NCBI GenBank assembly: GCA_016713965.1
Contig: JADJOC010000009.1
Location: 1-64,000, forward strand
DNA: 64,000 nt
DNA from: Chitinophagaceae bacterium
GTDB lineage: Bacteria; Bacteroidota; Bacteroidia; Chitinophagales; Chitinophagaceae
Direction: 5' to 3'
Position numbers and translations under genes: made by a program. The notes beneath the pieces are model-generated. The model had not been told where the DNA came from. It searched no databases and saw nothing but the letters and a program-made list of their open reading frames with translations. This document shows positions 10,401-21,727 of this stretch, in pieces. Each line of letters starts with the position of its first letter. Within the stretch, counting starts at the first letter, position 1.

Positions 10401-13400
10401 GTACCACTACTCATGGTCCAGTTGCCGCCTACAGTATGGGTATAGCTGGCTGCATCAAATGTTGCCGCACTTAATGTAAAATTATTTTTCATCGTTATTG
10501 CAGATGGTGCAAGCTTTGTGCCACCGGTAGAAAGTGTAAGGTTGCCATATGTAGCAGCAACAGAAACAGTTTGGTTACCACCATAATATTCAACAGTGCT
10601 TAGGCTATCCAAAGTATAATTACCAATTGCAGGTAAAGTGTTGGTGCTGCCAATTTTAAGTAATGCATTGGCATATACTGCTAACTGGTTAGTACCACTG
10701 CTTCCGGAGTTTTGTGATATGGTTTTGTCTGTTAAATCCAAAATACCACTAACAACATTTACAGCAGTAGCATTGGTTAAATTAGACGAGAGAGTTACGG
10801 CTATTGAGGTTGCCTTATTTACATCAAACTGGGCCAAATCATAAGTTCCAGACGAACCGTTAATTGTGCCGGCTGAACTTCCGGTAAATACTATTTTACC
10901 AACAGAAGCATCTATTACCCCGCCATTATTGGTAAGGTTATGCTCTACATTAAAATTTGTTCCTGCGGTTATACTTGCTGATGATGCTATGGCTATGTCA
11001 TAAAATGTCAGGCCATTACTTCCATAAATACTTCCCGCAGTGGAAGACATATCAACAGTAGATGTTTCCGCATTGAAGGTGCCACTACTATATATATATT
11101 ACCGGCTACAGAATAAGTGTTGGCCCCGGCAGCAAAATCAGATACATCATTAATTATAAAGTTCCTACCGATTGTCCAGTCGTCACCCGGGGTTACTGTT
11201 TCAGTATTAGAAATAATTACATCATTAAATGATGGTACACCAATTGTTGTTATTGGATAGGCTGCATCAAAAATAACAGTTCCTGTACTGGTAAATTCCA
11301 CTCCTGCCAGTTGAACATCTTGCGGCGCTCTTGCCGGTGAAAAAATAATAGTACCCTTGCTGTCTATTGTACCATCATTTGTAACTCTTTCTCCCATAAA
11401 AGTATGTATAGTAGAAGCGTCCTGGATTAATGCACCACCACTGCCAATACTAAGATTACCTGCTACTGTCCATGGATCTGCAGAAAAAACCGTATTATTA
11501 ATATCGAGGTTATTAAATTCGTATGAGCTTGCAGCTCTTAAAGTAGGAGAAACCGTGCCACTAAAAACTACGCCGTTGCTTCCACCAAGTGACATGGCGT
11601 TTGTTAAACTAATGGTCTGAGCAGCAGTACCCGAAAAAATAACTGCGCCATTACTAGTAAAAGTTCCTTTATTGGTAAAATCCCCGCTTAATGTTGTGGT
11701 ACTTGTTGAAGCGTCATAACTGCCCCCTGGTATTATACGCAGTTCATCAATAAAAGTCATATTACCACTGGAGACAGTATAACTGCCATGGATATACGCT
11801 TTATTAAAAGTAGTAGTACCTGTAATAGTTTTACTGGTACCAGATAAAATAATAGCACCTGAATTTCCAGGTGATGAAGCTGTAAACGTTCCACTATTTA
11901 TCCAGTTGCCTGAAAGATTTATTATACCCGAAGTAGCAGTAAATGTAGCACCGCTATTGATAGTCAAATTACCTGCAACCGTTGCAGCACTACCTAAAGT
12001 TTTAGCATTGGTAGTACCATTACTAAATATAAGGTGTCCATAAGTTACACCTTCAACAGCTTGTGCAACTGTACCATTATATTCCACAGTACTGCCACTT
12101 ACAAAAGAATAATTGATATAAGAAGAAGGAAAATTAGCAGCCCCCCCAACTTTTAATGTGGCCCCAGAGCTTACTGAAAATCCACCACCGAGACTGGTAG
12201 AGTTAGCAGTAAACGTACTCAGATCCAATGTTCCTGAAGAAACATCTAACCCATTATTAATACTGATATTGCCTGTTAAAGTTGCAGCACCCGAAGATTT
12301 ATCTATCGTTATAAAATAAAAAGTAGATGCAGAAATGGTACAGCCAGTAGAACCGGAAAAATAAACCCCGGCAATACCCGGAACAAATGTTCCGCTATTA
12401 GACCAACTACCTTGGACTTCTGTAACATTGGAGCTGCCCAACAATGTACTCGATGCTGCGATAGAAACGTCCCCTCCTATAGTTAAATAACTGCTTCCAA
12501 ACTCAAGCCTGCCCACAGTAATAGTAAGATTATTGTTAATGGTAGAAACATCACCGGCCGCAATGCCTGAGGCTTTATTTATGACTAAATTATTATAAGA
12601 TACCACTCCTACAGCCTGGGCAGCAGAACCATCATAAGTTACCGTACTTGTACTGGGTGTAAATGTACCACTGACATAGTTAAAATCTTTACCGATACTT
12701 AATGCCCCGCTACTGCTAAAGGTTATGTTAGCACCGCCGGATTCTGTAAGATTTCCCGACACATTTATAGTTCCCGTACTTGCTGTAAGGTTAATAATGC
12801 GGCTGCTCGTTCCATTGCTTAATGCCAAATCACCCCCTACCGTTAATGTCCGAGAGCCCACACTAATGGTGTGAGTACGGTTGGCGCTCCAGGTACCGGT
12901 AATATTACCGCCTGTAGTTAATGTGCCACTACTACTTAATGATAAAGTGGCTGCTTGGGCACTTCCAAATTGAATGCTCCTTACTGATCTGGCAGTGGTT
13001 ATGGAAGGCTGGTTGGTAAAAGCTGCTGTACCAATAAGTACAATATCTGTAGAGGAAGGAGGAGTAGATGGTGTACCTTGCACCGTAGTCCAGTTAGCGG
13101 CAGTAGCCCATGCGGTACTTGAAGACCCATCCCAGCGAACTACATTTGGAGTTACATCCCCTATCGTCCAGCGGTTTGTAGCATCCGGTGCTAATGATTT
13201 GGTTACAAAATTTGTTGTTGTATTATTGGAGTTCTTGCCAGATACAACCCAAGAAGTACCATTATAACGCCATAACTCCATAGAAGACTCAGTGTTGCCA
13301 TTCAATTCATCATCTTCATAATGCAATTGTACTGTAGCACCAGAATAAGTGCCAGATACCGAAATATCATAAGTGCGGTTTACAGAACTTCCGTAAGGAA

Positions 13401-15911
13401 AGTCTGCAATTGCACCTTTAGTAACAGTCATGGTAACAGATGTTACTGAAGGACTTAAAAAAGTAACTGATGTAACCGGGCCTTCAAAAAAATAATTTGT
13501 ACTACCAGTAAAAGTATGTGTCCTTGTAATTGTCCCCCAAATCAATCCATTTCCTGAGCGTGTAGTTGTTATCGTTAGTGTGTTGGATCCTGTATTGATA
13601 TTACCGGTAGTCATGGTAAGCGTACCTACATTGATGTTGCTACCCAATGTAACCACATTTGCAGAAGAAGATTTATTAATAGTAAGATTAGTAAAAGTAG
13701 TAGCACCTGAAATTGTAGCATTCGAAGAGCCGCTAAATATATTTATGGTATTTACCGAAGTAAAAGCACCGCCATTTATAAAGCTGCCCAAATAATTATG
13801 TGTATATGCCAAAGCACCAGCATAAAAAGTAGTCGAAGCATTTATTGTGAGATCGCCATTTACAGTAATATTATTAGATGCTGATTTTGTATTGCCATTA
13901 GATACTGTAAGATGATGATAGGTACCCGTTACTACACTTTGGGCACCGGAACTCTTAAATTCTACTGTATTTGGCACTGTAGAGGTTACATTTAAAGTGC
14001 CTGTTCTTGTAAAAGTACTGGCTATACCTAATAACGCATTGGCATATAGTTGTAAAGTAGCGCCACTGGAAATAGTAACAGCAAATAAATTTGCTGTTCC
14101 ATGCAAAGCGCAAGTACCCGAAAACGTTGCTGTACCTGCAGATGCACTAAATGTACCCTGTACAATTAATGAGCTGGTAATCGTAAAACCAACTGCAGTA
14201 GTAATGATAGCATTACCCATAATATATAAAGAAGAAAAGATTTTGCACCTGCGCCACTAATTGAATTGCTCAAACCTGACATAGATATAGTGCCTGACGA
14301 ACAGGTAAGGGTGCCCGTTGCAGACAAGTTACCAGTCAAGGTAAGTGTAGCAGTCGAAGTTCTGAAGCCTGAAGATATGGTAAGATTATTCAAAGTAATT
14401 CCCGAACCGTCTATTGTTTTGGAAGCTCCGGTCATTGTTACGGTACCGCCTGAAGCATGCACAAATGTTCCCGGGCCTGAAGTACCAAAATCACCACTTA
14501 TATTAATTGCATTATTAGTTGCAGTAATACCAAAGCCACTTACAGTGAGGTTATTAAAATTATTGGTTCCGCTGCCACTCATAGCTGTACCGGATCCGGC
14601 TAGATTAACAGTGCTGGTGCTTCCGGTAAATGTTCCATTGTTTGCCCAATTACCTTTAATGGTATGAGTAAAGCTTTCTGCATTGAAGGTGGTACTGGTT
14701 CCAAGAGTTACATTGCCATCTATAGCAATATTTGCTCCTGCAGTAAAATTTAATGCTGTTCCTGTACCAACAGTAGTAGTAAAATTGCCTGCTATCGTAA
14801 AAGCTGAGGCTGAAGTTTTTGTGGCTGTTCCTGAAGTACAACTTAAAACCAGGTTACCATAAGTTTGCGGTGAAATAATTTGCGTGCCTGCACCAGATTT
14901 ATATTCTACCGTACTCCCTAAACTGAGTGACACTGTAGCAAAATTTGCCGGGAATGGTGAAGTTCCACCAACTCCGCCCATTATAAGCGTAGCATTATTA
15001 GCAATACTTAATATCCCTCCCACCACCGAGGTACCGCGGTCGGCTGAAAATGAAGACAAATCGAAAGTACTACCTGCTGTGACAAATATATTACCTGCTG
15101 AAGCTGTAGTAGAATTTAATGCCGGTAAGCCACTGCTAAGTGATTTAACTGTAGAGCCACTTATTTTTAGAGTAGAATAAGTATATGATGCATTTATTGA
15201 TTGAGCTGTGGTATTAGATCCATATTCTACTATACTACCTTCATTTAATATAACCGTCGTACTATAATTTCCTCCAAAAGTAGAAGCGTTTACTTTTGCT
15301 ACCCCTCCCGATGTTACGGTAATATTACCGCCCGACACCTGGTAAGTGGGGCTTTCTGAGGGATCTATCGTTCCGCTAACCAATAAATTACTTGTTATAT
15401 TGATATTGATGCCTAATAAAACCGTAGAGCCTGGATTAACGGTAAGGTTTCTAAAAGTACTTACGTTACTCCCCCCAATAGTTTGATTAGTTGCAGCAAA
15501 AAATACTGTTGGCAATGGCACACTATTTATTGCGGTATAGGTACCAGAATTTATCCAGTTGCCACGGATAACAATATTTGTATTGCCTTGTGAAAGTGTA
15601 GCTCCCGAATTAATGGTTAAATTTCCTGAAATAGTTAATAATTTATTGACGGTAAGTGTGCTGGCTACAGCACCGCCTATGGTAAGATTTGCGCATTCTG
15701 CATTTACTGCGATGGTTGGCTGAAAAGCACCTGTAAAACTTGCATCGCCAATAATTGCATTTTGAGTTATTGTTGGCACACCTGCTGTCCAATTACCTGA
15801 GGCAGACCATGAAGTACTAACAGCTCCTGTCCAACTGGTTTGTGAAAACCCTTGCTTGATAAAACATAGTAAAGACATTACTATTATATACAAACGTATA
15901 AATATTCTCAT
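7455..15911 (-). CDS. giant T9SS-exported surface protein (~2,800 residues), three frameshifts
   Basis: One gene seen as four overlapping frames (15911-14166, 14220-11008, 11050-10106, 10172-7455); each overlap is 40-70 bp, as single-base shifts would give. It starts with a signal peptide (IIVMSLLCFIKQGFSQ) and WTGAVSTSWSASGNW. The body is low-complexity S/T/G/N/A beta-strand repeats, many variants of NLTINxSSG, NSGTF and GNIT. Near 9800-9650 a second WTGAIGTNWYTTGNW module recurs. The last ~80 residues are a T9SS type A sorting domain (VFPNPVRGLQINIRI, then PSGIYTLKITNKNANYIYSI), preceded by a fibronectin-like segment with VERSLDNTNF. Predicted surface-attached adhesin or sheath protein. It is the last gene of the DUF4402/chaperone/usher-like run; whether the five genes form one machine is inference. 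Confidence 0.85.
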
Positions 15912-16027
15912 AGTTTATAAAATATTAGTAAAAAGTCCATAAAAAACCGGATTAATATTTTATAACGTTTAGTTATTATGTTTAGTATAAAAAATAATAT
16001 GAAATTATTAACTGCATGAATTTTCTG

Positions 16028-18670
16028 TTATTTCAAAAGTGGTATAAGGTCAAATTCTAATTTTTCAACTACATCACCTTCATTGTCAGGTTTAATTTCA
16101 AATGGGATAGAAGCAGGATAAGAAATCATACGTAAATTTTGTAGCTGGTTTTCATCTATCCTGGCCGTATAAGCCCCAGGCGCTAACCCTAGAAAGCTAA
16201 AATAACCATCTGCTTCTGAAATAGTGCGGCCAACAAGGTTAGAATTATGATCATAGAAGTTTATCAGAACACGCCCCTTTGATTTTTTTGATTGGGCAAT
16301 ATCATTTAAATATATCATTCCTGAGGCTTCCCCCATTACCGCAACAGGAATTTCTAATACTTTCAAATAATTAGGCTCAACCACCACACTTACAGTCGGA
16401 TGGCTAATTTTCCAGGCTACATTATCAAAGCTGGCTTTATCCATTTTAATAAAATAATTGGTATAAGCCTCCAACCCTGTTATTTGTATGACAGTATCTT
16501 TCAGGTTCTGTTCTACCCGTCCACCATTAACGGTAAAATTTAGCCCAGCAACTTTTGGCTCACCCCTATCACGTTTGCCATTGCAATTAATATCCAGATA
16601 TGGCAATATTATTAGCCCTCCCAAGCCTACATTACTCAAGTTGTTAAAAATAAATTTCTTATTGTTTTCATTATAAAATATACTCCCCCGGCCAGCTTCA
16701 GTTGTTGAAATTGAATTATTGCCCTGCCTTACAGAAAAGGCTGCTTGCATAAAAGAAAAGTTATAACGTATACCTAAAGTAACAAAATTAGTTTTGGCAA
16801 CTATGTTTTTTTCATATCCCACATTTAAAAACCCGTTACTGGAAATATTTTTATCTATTTCACATTTTAGCATGCTCCACTCTTTGTTATTGTATTGATA
16901 TTGTGCCTGTGGTGTCATCCTGAATCCTTTAGGCAATCGAAATGTTGCTGAAAAATTAGATGACAGTACAGGGCTGGAAGAAGTGGTGTATATAGCGCTG
17001 GTAGTAATATTTGCGCTAACACCAGCAAGAACACCTGATAACAGTAATTCTGCCGTGGTAAATTTTAATCTTGGGATCGTAATCTGGTATAAGCTAAGCC
17101 GTGAAAATGCTACAAATTTTTTTGTACGTATTGGAGCAGATAACACTATTCTCCGCTCATCATCAAAATTGTTCATAATAGCAGTTTGCCCTCTTTTATA
17201 CTTTATATAATTAGCATCCACCTGTAAATTGTATGGCAATTTGAAATTAAAAGTAGTTTTTGCTCTTACACCATAAGTATATTCTGCTGAAAACAATATT
17301 TGAGTGCCTGCCCTTATGGAAGCATTTACAAATGGCATAGGTTTTCGTGAGGTGACAGATGAGAGGTATTCAATTCCCCCGCCTGCTGTAACACGGCTAT
17401 TTAAACCATAATTAAAATTTGCCCTGGTAAAAAGGGTTTTATTTGCATTGCTTACAATACCGGCCGTTACATTATATTCAAATTCACGTGCCGGAAGAAA
17501 GCTAAATGGTGTAACAATATTTTGTTCTTGTACCTGCTCTTCGCCCCATGGGCCATAAAAGCGGAATTTAACAATGGAGGAACCATATACTATTGGCACT
17601 TCAAAAGTAAAAAAACCTGATGCATCTGCTTTCAGGTAATTGATAAGTATACCGTTAACATATAGTTCCACCATCCATCCGGGCCCTGTTTTACTGCTAA
17701 TCCTGTAGTTGCCAAAAGAACGCCGGTATGAAGTAGGCGCATTGGTTAGCTGAATGCCATTGACGGGAAAAAGAATAGTAGATATGGCAGATGTATTTAC
17801 CCGCCCTGCTATTATTTGCCGTAGCCAAGTGCTATTATTGTTTGCGTATCTCCAGCGAAAAAATTGCTGCTGTGTTTTAATTTTGTCAGTTTTATTATAG
17901 TCCAGGTAAATGTTTGTTTCCCCTCCTGCTATAATTGCACCTAAACCGAGGTTAATCCGGATGTTATTGATATTGGTTTTATTATTTGTATTTCTTATAC
18001 CTGTGCTATTCACCTTTTCTTGTGTTGTAATTACAGACCAATCCAACATGCCAAGGTGGAATAAGGAAAATTTTCTTTTAAGTACGGTATCGGCTTTAAT
18101 TTCTCCGCTAAGCGTACCCCTATTTTGGCGCATAAATTCCTGCTGCATCTCACGAATAGCAGGTAATTCTAATTTTGTATTTAAATTAATGGAAAGGCTA
18201 CGGATATTAAACACGCATTCTAGTCCGAAGATTTGGCCAAAATAACTGGATTTAAGGTATAAGATATTATCTGTAACAACCATATCTTGTGGGCTAAGAT
18301 CAAATACTTTATCATAAAATATAATTTGATTTTTTGTTTTATCAATAAGATAAATAGCCTTTGGGTCTATTAAATAGCCTTCAATTTTGTTAAAATCCGT
18401 TGCAGGGTTATTCTTAATCTTCAAAAAATCAAATACTTCTTTTACAGGTAAATACACTTGCTCATTATGTATAATAGCAGCCATCTCTATACTACCTATA
18501 CGCTGTACCGTTAGTAACACAGATATTTCATCATAAATATCGTCGAATTGAGAATATACTGGTTTAGCATAAAAAAAAATGAACAATAAAATGACAATCC
18601 ATTTTTTACAATTTATACCACAGCTATATCTATTGCTTTTTTTTGATCGATATGCAATGATATTAGCCAT
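16028..18670 (-). CDS. usher-like outer-membrane beta-barrel protein
   Basis: 880 residues, the size of FimD/PapC ushers, which translocate chaperone-bound pilus subunits across the outer membrane. A signal peptide (WIVILLFIFFYAKPVYSQ, ending near residue 41) is followed by an N-terminal domain with VYLPVKEVFDFL (about 72-83). A long barrel-like region follows. A plug-like segment sits at about 327-378, with MVELYVNGILINYLKADASG and VPIVYGSSIVKFRFYGPWGE, closely resembling the usher pattern in which an N-G-x-L loop precedes A-D-A-x-G and a YG..E..R.YGP strand. The C-terminus has DINCNGKRDRGEP (SdrD-B-like, ~690) and a carboxypeptidase-regulatory-like domain (from ~780). It is 38 bp from the second DUF4402 gene. 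It could instead be another class of barrel; the family call needs a profile search. Confidence 0.65.
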   Translation of the reverse strand: MANIIAYRSKKSNRYSCGINCKKWIVILLFIFFYAKPVYSQFDDIYDEISVLLTVQRIGSIEMAAIIHNEQVYLPVKEVFDFLKIKNNPATDFNKIEGYLIDPKAIYLIDKTKNQIIFYDKVFDLSPQDMVVTDNILYLKSSYFGQIFGLECVFNIRSLSINLNTKLELPAIREMQQEFMRQNRGTLSGEIKADTVLKRKFSLFHLGMLDWSVITTQEKVNSTGIRNTNNKTNINNIRINLGLGAIIAGGETNIYLDYNKTDKIKTQQQFFRWRYANNNSTWLRQIIAGRVNTSAISTILFPVNGIQLTNAPTSYRRSFGNYRISSKTGPGWMVELYVNGILINYLKADASGFFTFEVPIVYGSSIVKFRFYGPWGEEQVQEQNIVTPFSFLPAREFEYNVTAGIVSNANKTLFTRANFNYGLNSRVTAGGGIEYLSSVTSRKPMPFVNASIRAGTQILFSAEYTYGVRAKTTFNFKLPYNLQVDANYIKYKRGQTAIMNNFDDERRIVLSAPIRTKKFVAFSRLSLYQITIPRLKFTTAELLLSGVLAGVSANITTSAIYTTSSSPVLSSNFSATFRLPKGFRMTPQAQYQYNNKEWSMLKCEIDKNISSNGFLNVGYEKNIVAKTNFVTLGIRYNFSFMQAAFSVRQGNNSISTTEAGRGSIFYNENNKKFIFNNLSNVGLGGLIILPYLDINCNGKRDRGEPKVAGLNFTVNGGRVEQNLKDTVIQITGLEAYTNYFIKMDKASFDNVAWKISHPTVSVVVEPNYLKVLEIPVAVMGEASGMIYLNDIAQSKKSKGRVLINFYDHNSNLVGRTISEADGYFSFLGLAPGAYTARIDENQLQNLRMISYPASIPFEIKPDNEGDVVEKLEFDLIPLLK

Positions 18671-18708
18671 TAGTTGTTATGTATAAAGTTGTTTTCAGTC
18701 AGTTTTTA

Positions 18709-19239
18709 TTATTCCTGGTTAAAAATTAAATAAAATACCCCGTTATAACTACCCGGGGGATTGGCCGCCGAATTACCTACCGAAATTGATCCCCCTATGT
18801 TTATTGGTGTCCGGCCCGGTGGTGATACTACTGTACTGAATGGTGAAGCAGGATTGGAATCACCAATCTGCAAAAGCATAGTACCGCCATTACTTCCGCT
18901 TAATATTACATCCGGCCCGTTTAAAATAGAAATAATAGTACCTACCGGGGCTTCTATTTCAAATATGGCCTGAAAATATTGCACACCAAGGTTTAGGGCA
19001 GTAACGCTACCGGTAGCTGTACGTGTGCCAGTATTTGATATACTTATTGTACCTCCGGCATTACCATGAGAAAATGCCCCAAAACTTATATTTTGAGTAG
19101 TGTATATAGATATGGCCGGATCAAAGGGCAAACTATCAGTTGGTAGCTGTGCAAGGCAATAGCCGGATGTTAAATTTATTAGGATTACAAATAAGAATTT
19201 CATCCTTTGAAGCTTTTTTATTTGTATTTCTTCTTTCAT
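18709..19239 (-). CDS. DUF4402-like secreted protein (candidate minor subunit)
   Basis: 176 residues with an N-terminal secretion signal (FLFVILINLTSGYCLAQ); the start could equally be the inner Met 12 codons in (MKFLFV). The mature part begins with an ISFGAF strand, then GGTISISNTGTRTATGSV, and ends SYNGVFYLIFNQE, the spacing and closing strand expected of DUF4402, a beta-sandwich family often found beside pilus chaperones. Located between the chaperone and the usher-like gene on the same strand, it is a reasonable minor or tip subunit. Frame intact. Function is inferred from position and fold only. Confidence 0.6.
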   Translation of the reverse strand: MKEEIQIKKLQRMKFLFVILINLTSGYCLAQLPTDSLPFDPAISIYTTQNISFGAFSHGNAGGTISISNTGTRTATGSVTALNLGVQYFQAIFEIEAPVGTIISILNGPDVILSGSNGGTMLLQIGDSNPASPFSTVVSPPGRTPINIGGSISVGNSAANPPGSYNGVFYLIFNQE

Positions 19240-19591
19240 TAGTTTTATTCAATAAATATAATATGTTGCATTTTTATAAATTTATTTTAATTATAATTTG
19301 ATAGAATTGGTATTTTGAGTACAAACTCACTACTGTTTTGAGTTACTGTCTATTTACTTTTTTTTTCTTGATAAAAAAAAGTAACAAAAAAAATCAAGGC
19401 TCCGAAAAAATAGTAACAATTGATTTCACATCTTGAATTTGCACTTATGCTACCTAATCCTACAAGTTTATTTTAATTATTATGTAAATATTTTCACTTT
19501 CCGAATGTTAGCCCTTTTTCATAAGTCGTATTTTTCCTTTTACCCACCTTAATTTCCTTTTCAACAGGAGAGGAAAGATGCAAGAGACCTA
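19240..19591. other. gene-free stretch with poly-A/T inverted repeat
   Basis: 352 bp without a coding frame. It contains an inverted arrangement at 19341-19415: GTTACTGTCTATTTAC, poly-T, CTTGAT, then poly-A, GTAAC, poly-A, ATCAAG and AAAAAATAGTAAC. I take it as an intergenic repeat or a weak terminator between the chaperone and the downstream subunit gene. Confidence 0.45.
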
Positions 19592-20494
19592 TTATTGTAA
19601 TACTAACTCTGCTTTTGCAAGCTCTATCGGTTTAGGCGATTGGTCTGCATAAACTATATTAAGTTTTCCCAAACTATAATCTACCCCTTCTTTTTTATCT
19701 AATTGTAATACAAAATGCCTGGTAATAGTGGGGTTATAAACAGCAATCCCTTTTACCAACCCTACTCGTATTTCTTTGCCGGCAGGGGAAATATAATCGA
19801 CAGTAATATCCCCATAAACAGACCTGCTTCCAGATCGGTTAAACGTGATTTGCAAAGAATGCACTGTATCTTTATTTACCTGTAATGATAACCCAGAAAG
19901 CTTTACATCGGCAGTAAGGTTGCCTACCTGCACAATTATTGGTATTGTTATGCCAAAAACAGGCACCAGCTTTACAGCTATATTCGAATCTTTAGCAGGT
20001 GGTGCTTCTTCCGATGCGCCTAAAAGCCCCGGATCTTTTGGGATTGCCCTAAAATATAAATGAGACCGATACTCTCCCTGCTGCAATGTACTTGATTTAG
20101 TAAGCTGAAGCTTAAGCGTTTGTGCCTCGTTTGGGGCAAGTATAACCTTGCGGGGGTAATACCTGATATACGGATCAGCAAAAAGCTGCCCCGAATCCGG
20201 CGCAGTAATATTTTCAAATTTACCATCTGGGTGCATACGGATTTGTACAAAGGAAACCTGATATATAGCTGTGTCCCTTCCTATATTTGCTAGGTTTAAT
20301 TCATGTGTTTTTTTTGCCCCTTCAAATACTACCCTTTTTGGGATGATTAAAAGGTTTCCCTGTGCAAATATTTTTGCAGAGAAATTAGTATTAAACGCTA
20401 AAAAAAACAATATAATATATGCAACTACTTTTTTATATTCTAATACTTTTACTTTTTTAATATGGTTTCGGCTTATGGGATTTAATGAATACAT
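19592..20494 (-). CDS. PapD-like periplasmic pilus chaperone
   Basis: 300-residue two-domain immunoglobulin-like chaperone. After a signal segment (VVAYIILFFLAFNTNFSAKI, ending near residue 45) the mature protein opens LLIIPKRVVFEGAKKTHELN; Arg54 aligns with the subunit-anchoring Arg8 of PapD (TRAVFDGSEKS in PapD). PRKVILAPNEAQTLKLQLTK (114-133) and GEYRSHLYFRAIP (140-152) match the PapD P-x-x-x-x-L-x-P-G/N-x-x-Q and RESLF...IP regions. The second domain starts near GITIPIIVQVG. Chaperones of this family donate a strand to subunits and deliver them to the usher. The gene follows a DUF4402 subunit gene and precedes another plus the usher-like gene. Frame intact. Confidence 0.85.
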   Translation of the reverse strand: MYSLNPISRNHIKKVKVLEYKKVVAYIILFFLAFNTNFSAKIFAQGNLLIIPKRVVFEGAKKTHELNLANIGRDTAIYQVSFVQIRMHPDGKFENITAPDSGQLFADPYIRYYPRKVILAPNEAQTLKLQLTKSSTLQQGEYRSHLYFRAIPKDPGLLGASEEAPPAKDSNIAVKLVPVFGITIPIIVQVGNLTADVKLSGLSLQVNKDTVHSLQITFNRSGSRSVYGDITVDYISPAGKEIRVGLVKGIAVYNPTITRHFVLQLDKKEGVDYSLGKLNIVYADQSPKPIELAKAELVLQ

Positions 20495-20591
20495 AGTCAG
20501 GATATAAGGATTAATAATTATTCAAAAAACGCTTTAATATAAAATTAATTGTATGTGCATTAAGTTATCACATAATTTTTATACTAAAATA

Positions 20592-20620
20592 TAAAAAGCG
20601 CTATATCTATAGCGCTTTTA
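20592..20620 (-). terminator. terminator behind the DUF4402 subunit gene
   Basis: Stem AAAAGCGCTATA / TATAGCGCTTTT, followed on the minus strand by T5ATATTTT. It sits 16 bp after the subunit stop codon and before the chaperone, so subunit mRNA would outnumber downstream mRNA. Confidence 0.75.
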
Positions 20621-20635
20621 TATTTTACAAATTAC

Positions 20636-21150
20636 TTAGTTATAGTTAACGGTAACATCAAAACCAGTAGAAGTAGTATACGAACCTGCAAGTTGATTTG
20701 CAGCGACATTTAATGTAGCACCAACATTAAGCTCTTGTGTACCTGTAGCGTTTAGTGTACCCGTAGTTGCAGGAGTACTCGTAAAAGAGTTAGCTGTCAT
20801 TTCATCTACCGAATTTGTATGGGTAAGTGTAATATCAGTGGTAGGCAATGTGATTGCATACGTGTAATCTGCCTGCCCATCTACTGTAAAGTTAGCAGCA
20901 GTTACAGTACCGGTTACCGCAGGAAGGGTAACACCGAAGTTTTTGTTCTGGTTCCAGCCGGGGTTAAAACAACCGTACCACCAGTAGCAACTTGTACGGC
21001 AGCATTACCAAAATTCATATCAACATTTTTTGTAATGCTAATAGGTGTTACAATAGTTGCTGTAATAGTTGCTGTTGCTGTAGCTTGAGCACTAACTTCT
21101 GAGGCGAAGCCAAGAGCAATGATTGCTGAGGCGATTAATTTTTTTGTCAT
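20636..21150 (-). CDS. DUF4402 protein, candidate major subunit, one frameshift
   Basis: Rebuilt length 171 residues. Signal peptide MTKKLIASAIIALGFASEVS is followed by ATATATITATIVTPISITK, the usual DUF4402 opening, and DMNFGNAAV. The frame breaks at ACAAAAACTTC near 20940; one more A gives TRTKNFGVTLPAVTGTVTAA and reconnects with the C-terminal frame that ends AGSYTTSTGFDVTVNYN, the family's typical final strand. It is the first gene of the run, has its own terminator 16 bp on, and a long AT-rich leader, all of which fit an abundantly made structural subunit. No cysteine pair is present in the mature part. Polymerisation is inferred. Confidence 0.75.
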
Positions 21151-21727
21151 TTTTTTAAGTTTTTATGTGATAAGAAGAAAGTAGATATTTACTTCCTGAA
21201 ATAAAGGTATATATTTAAATTAACATTTATGCAATAAAATTATAATGTATTAAACAGTATAATTACTAAAAATAAAATATTTATTTACAATATGCTGATA
21301 ATGAATTAATTAATAATTTTTAGTTAATATAAAAACATTAAACTTTATGTGGAATTTACTTAAATATGACAAAAATTACTGAAAATATTTACAAATCCTA
21401 CTCACATTTTTCCTCATTTTAATGAAAATCGCAAAAACACCAATGTTTAAACAATAAATTGAATAAAAACTATAATACTTAGCTAATCAGTAATACACAT
21501 AAAAATTTATACTTATATATAATACTAAAAAAATCTGGAGTAACGATTATAATTACTTACAACCTGAAGGACATTGGCCATAATTTGTATTATACTAAAA
21601 TAAATATATTTTTACCTGATACTTACAGGTATTAATTGATAAAAATATAGCCCTCTATTCTTAAACTTTAACGTGCTATGGTATTAAAAACACAAAGCAC
21701 GTTTCATCTGAGCTAATTTTCTTCCGT
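21151..21727. other. gene-free AT-rich leader of the surface-appendage run
   Basis: 577 bp with no coding frame on either strand and very high AT content. It must hold the promoter of the DUF4402 gene (reading minus). A weak TAnnTTTG-like box, TACCTTTA, lies about 50-60 bp from that start on the minus strand, but I would not insist on it. Confidence 0.4.

Noticed and set aside
12974..13267. Long open frames on the plus strand across the T9SS protein (also 14266-14667, 14884-15180, 9625-9849 and others)
   Set aside because: They are Val/Leu/Pro-rich because they are the complement of Ser/Thr/Gly/Asn-repeat codons, have no signal or motif, and the minus-strand gene is clear.
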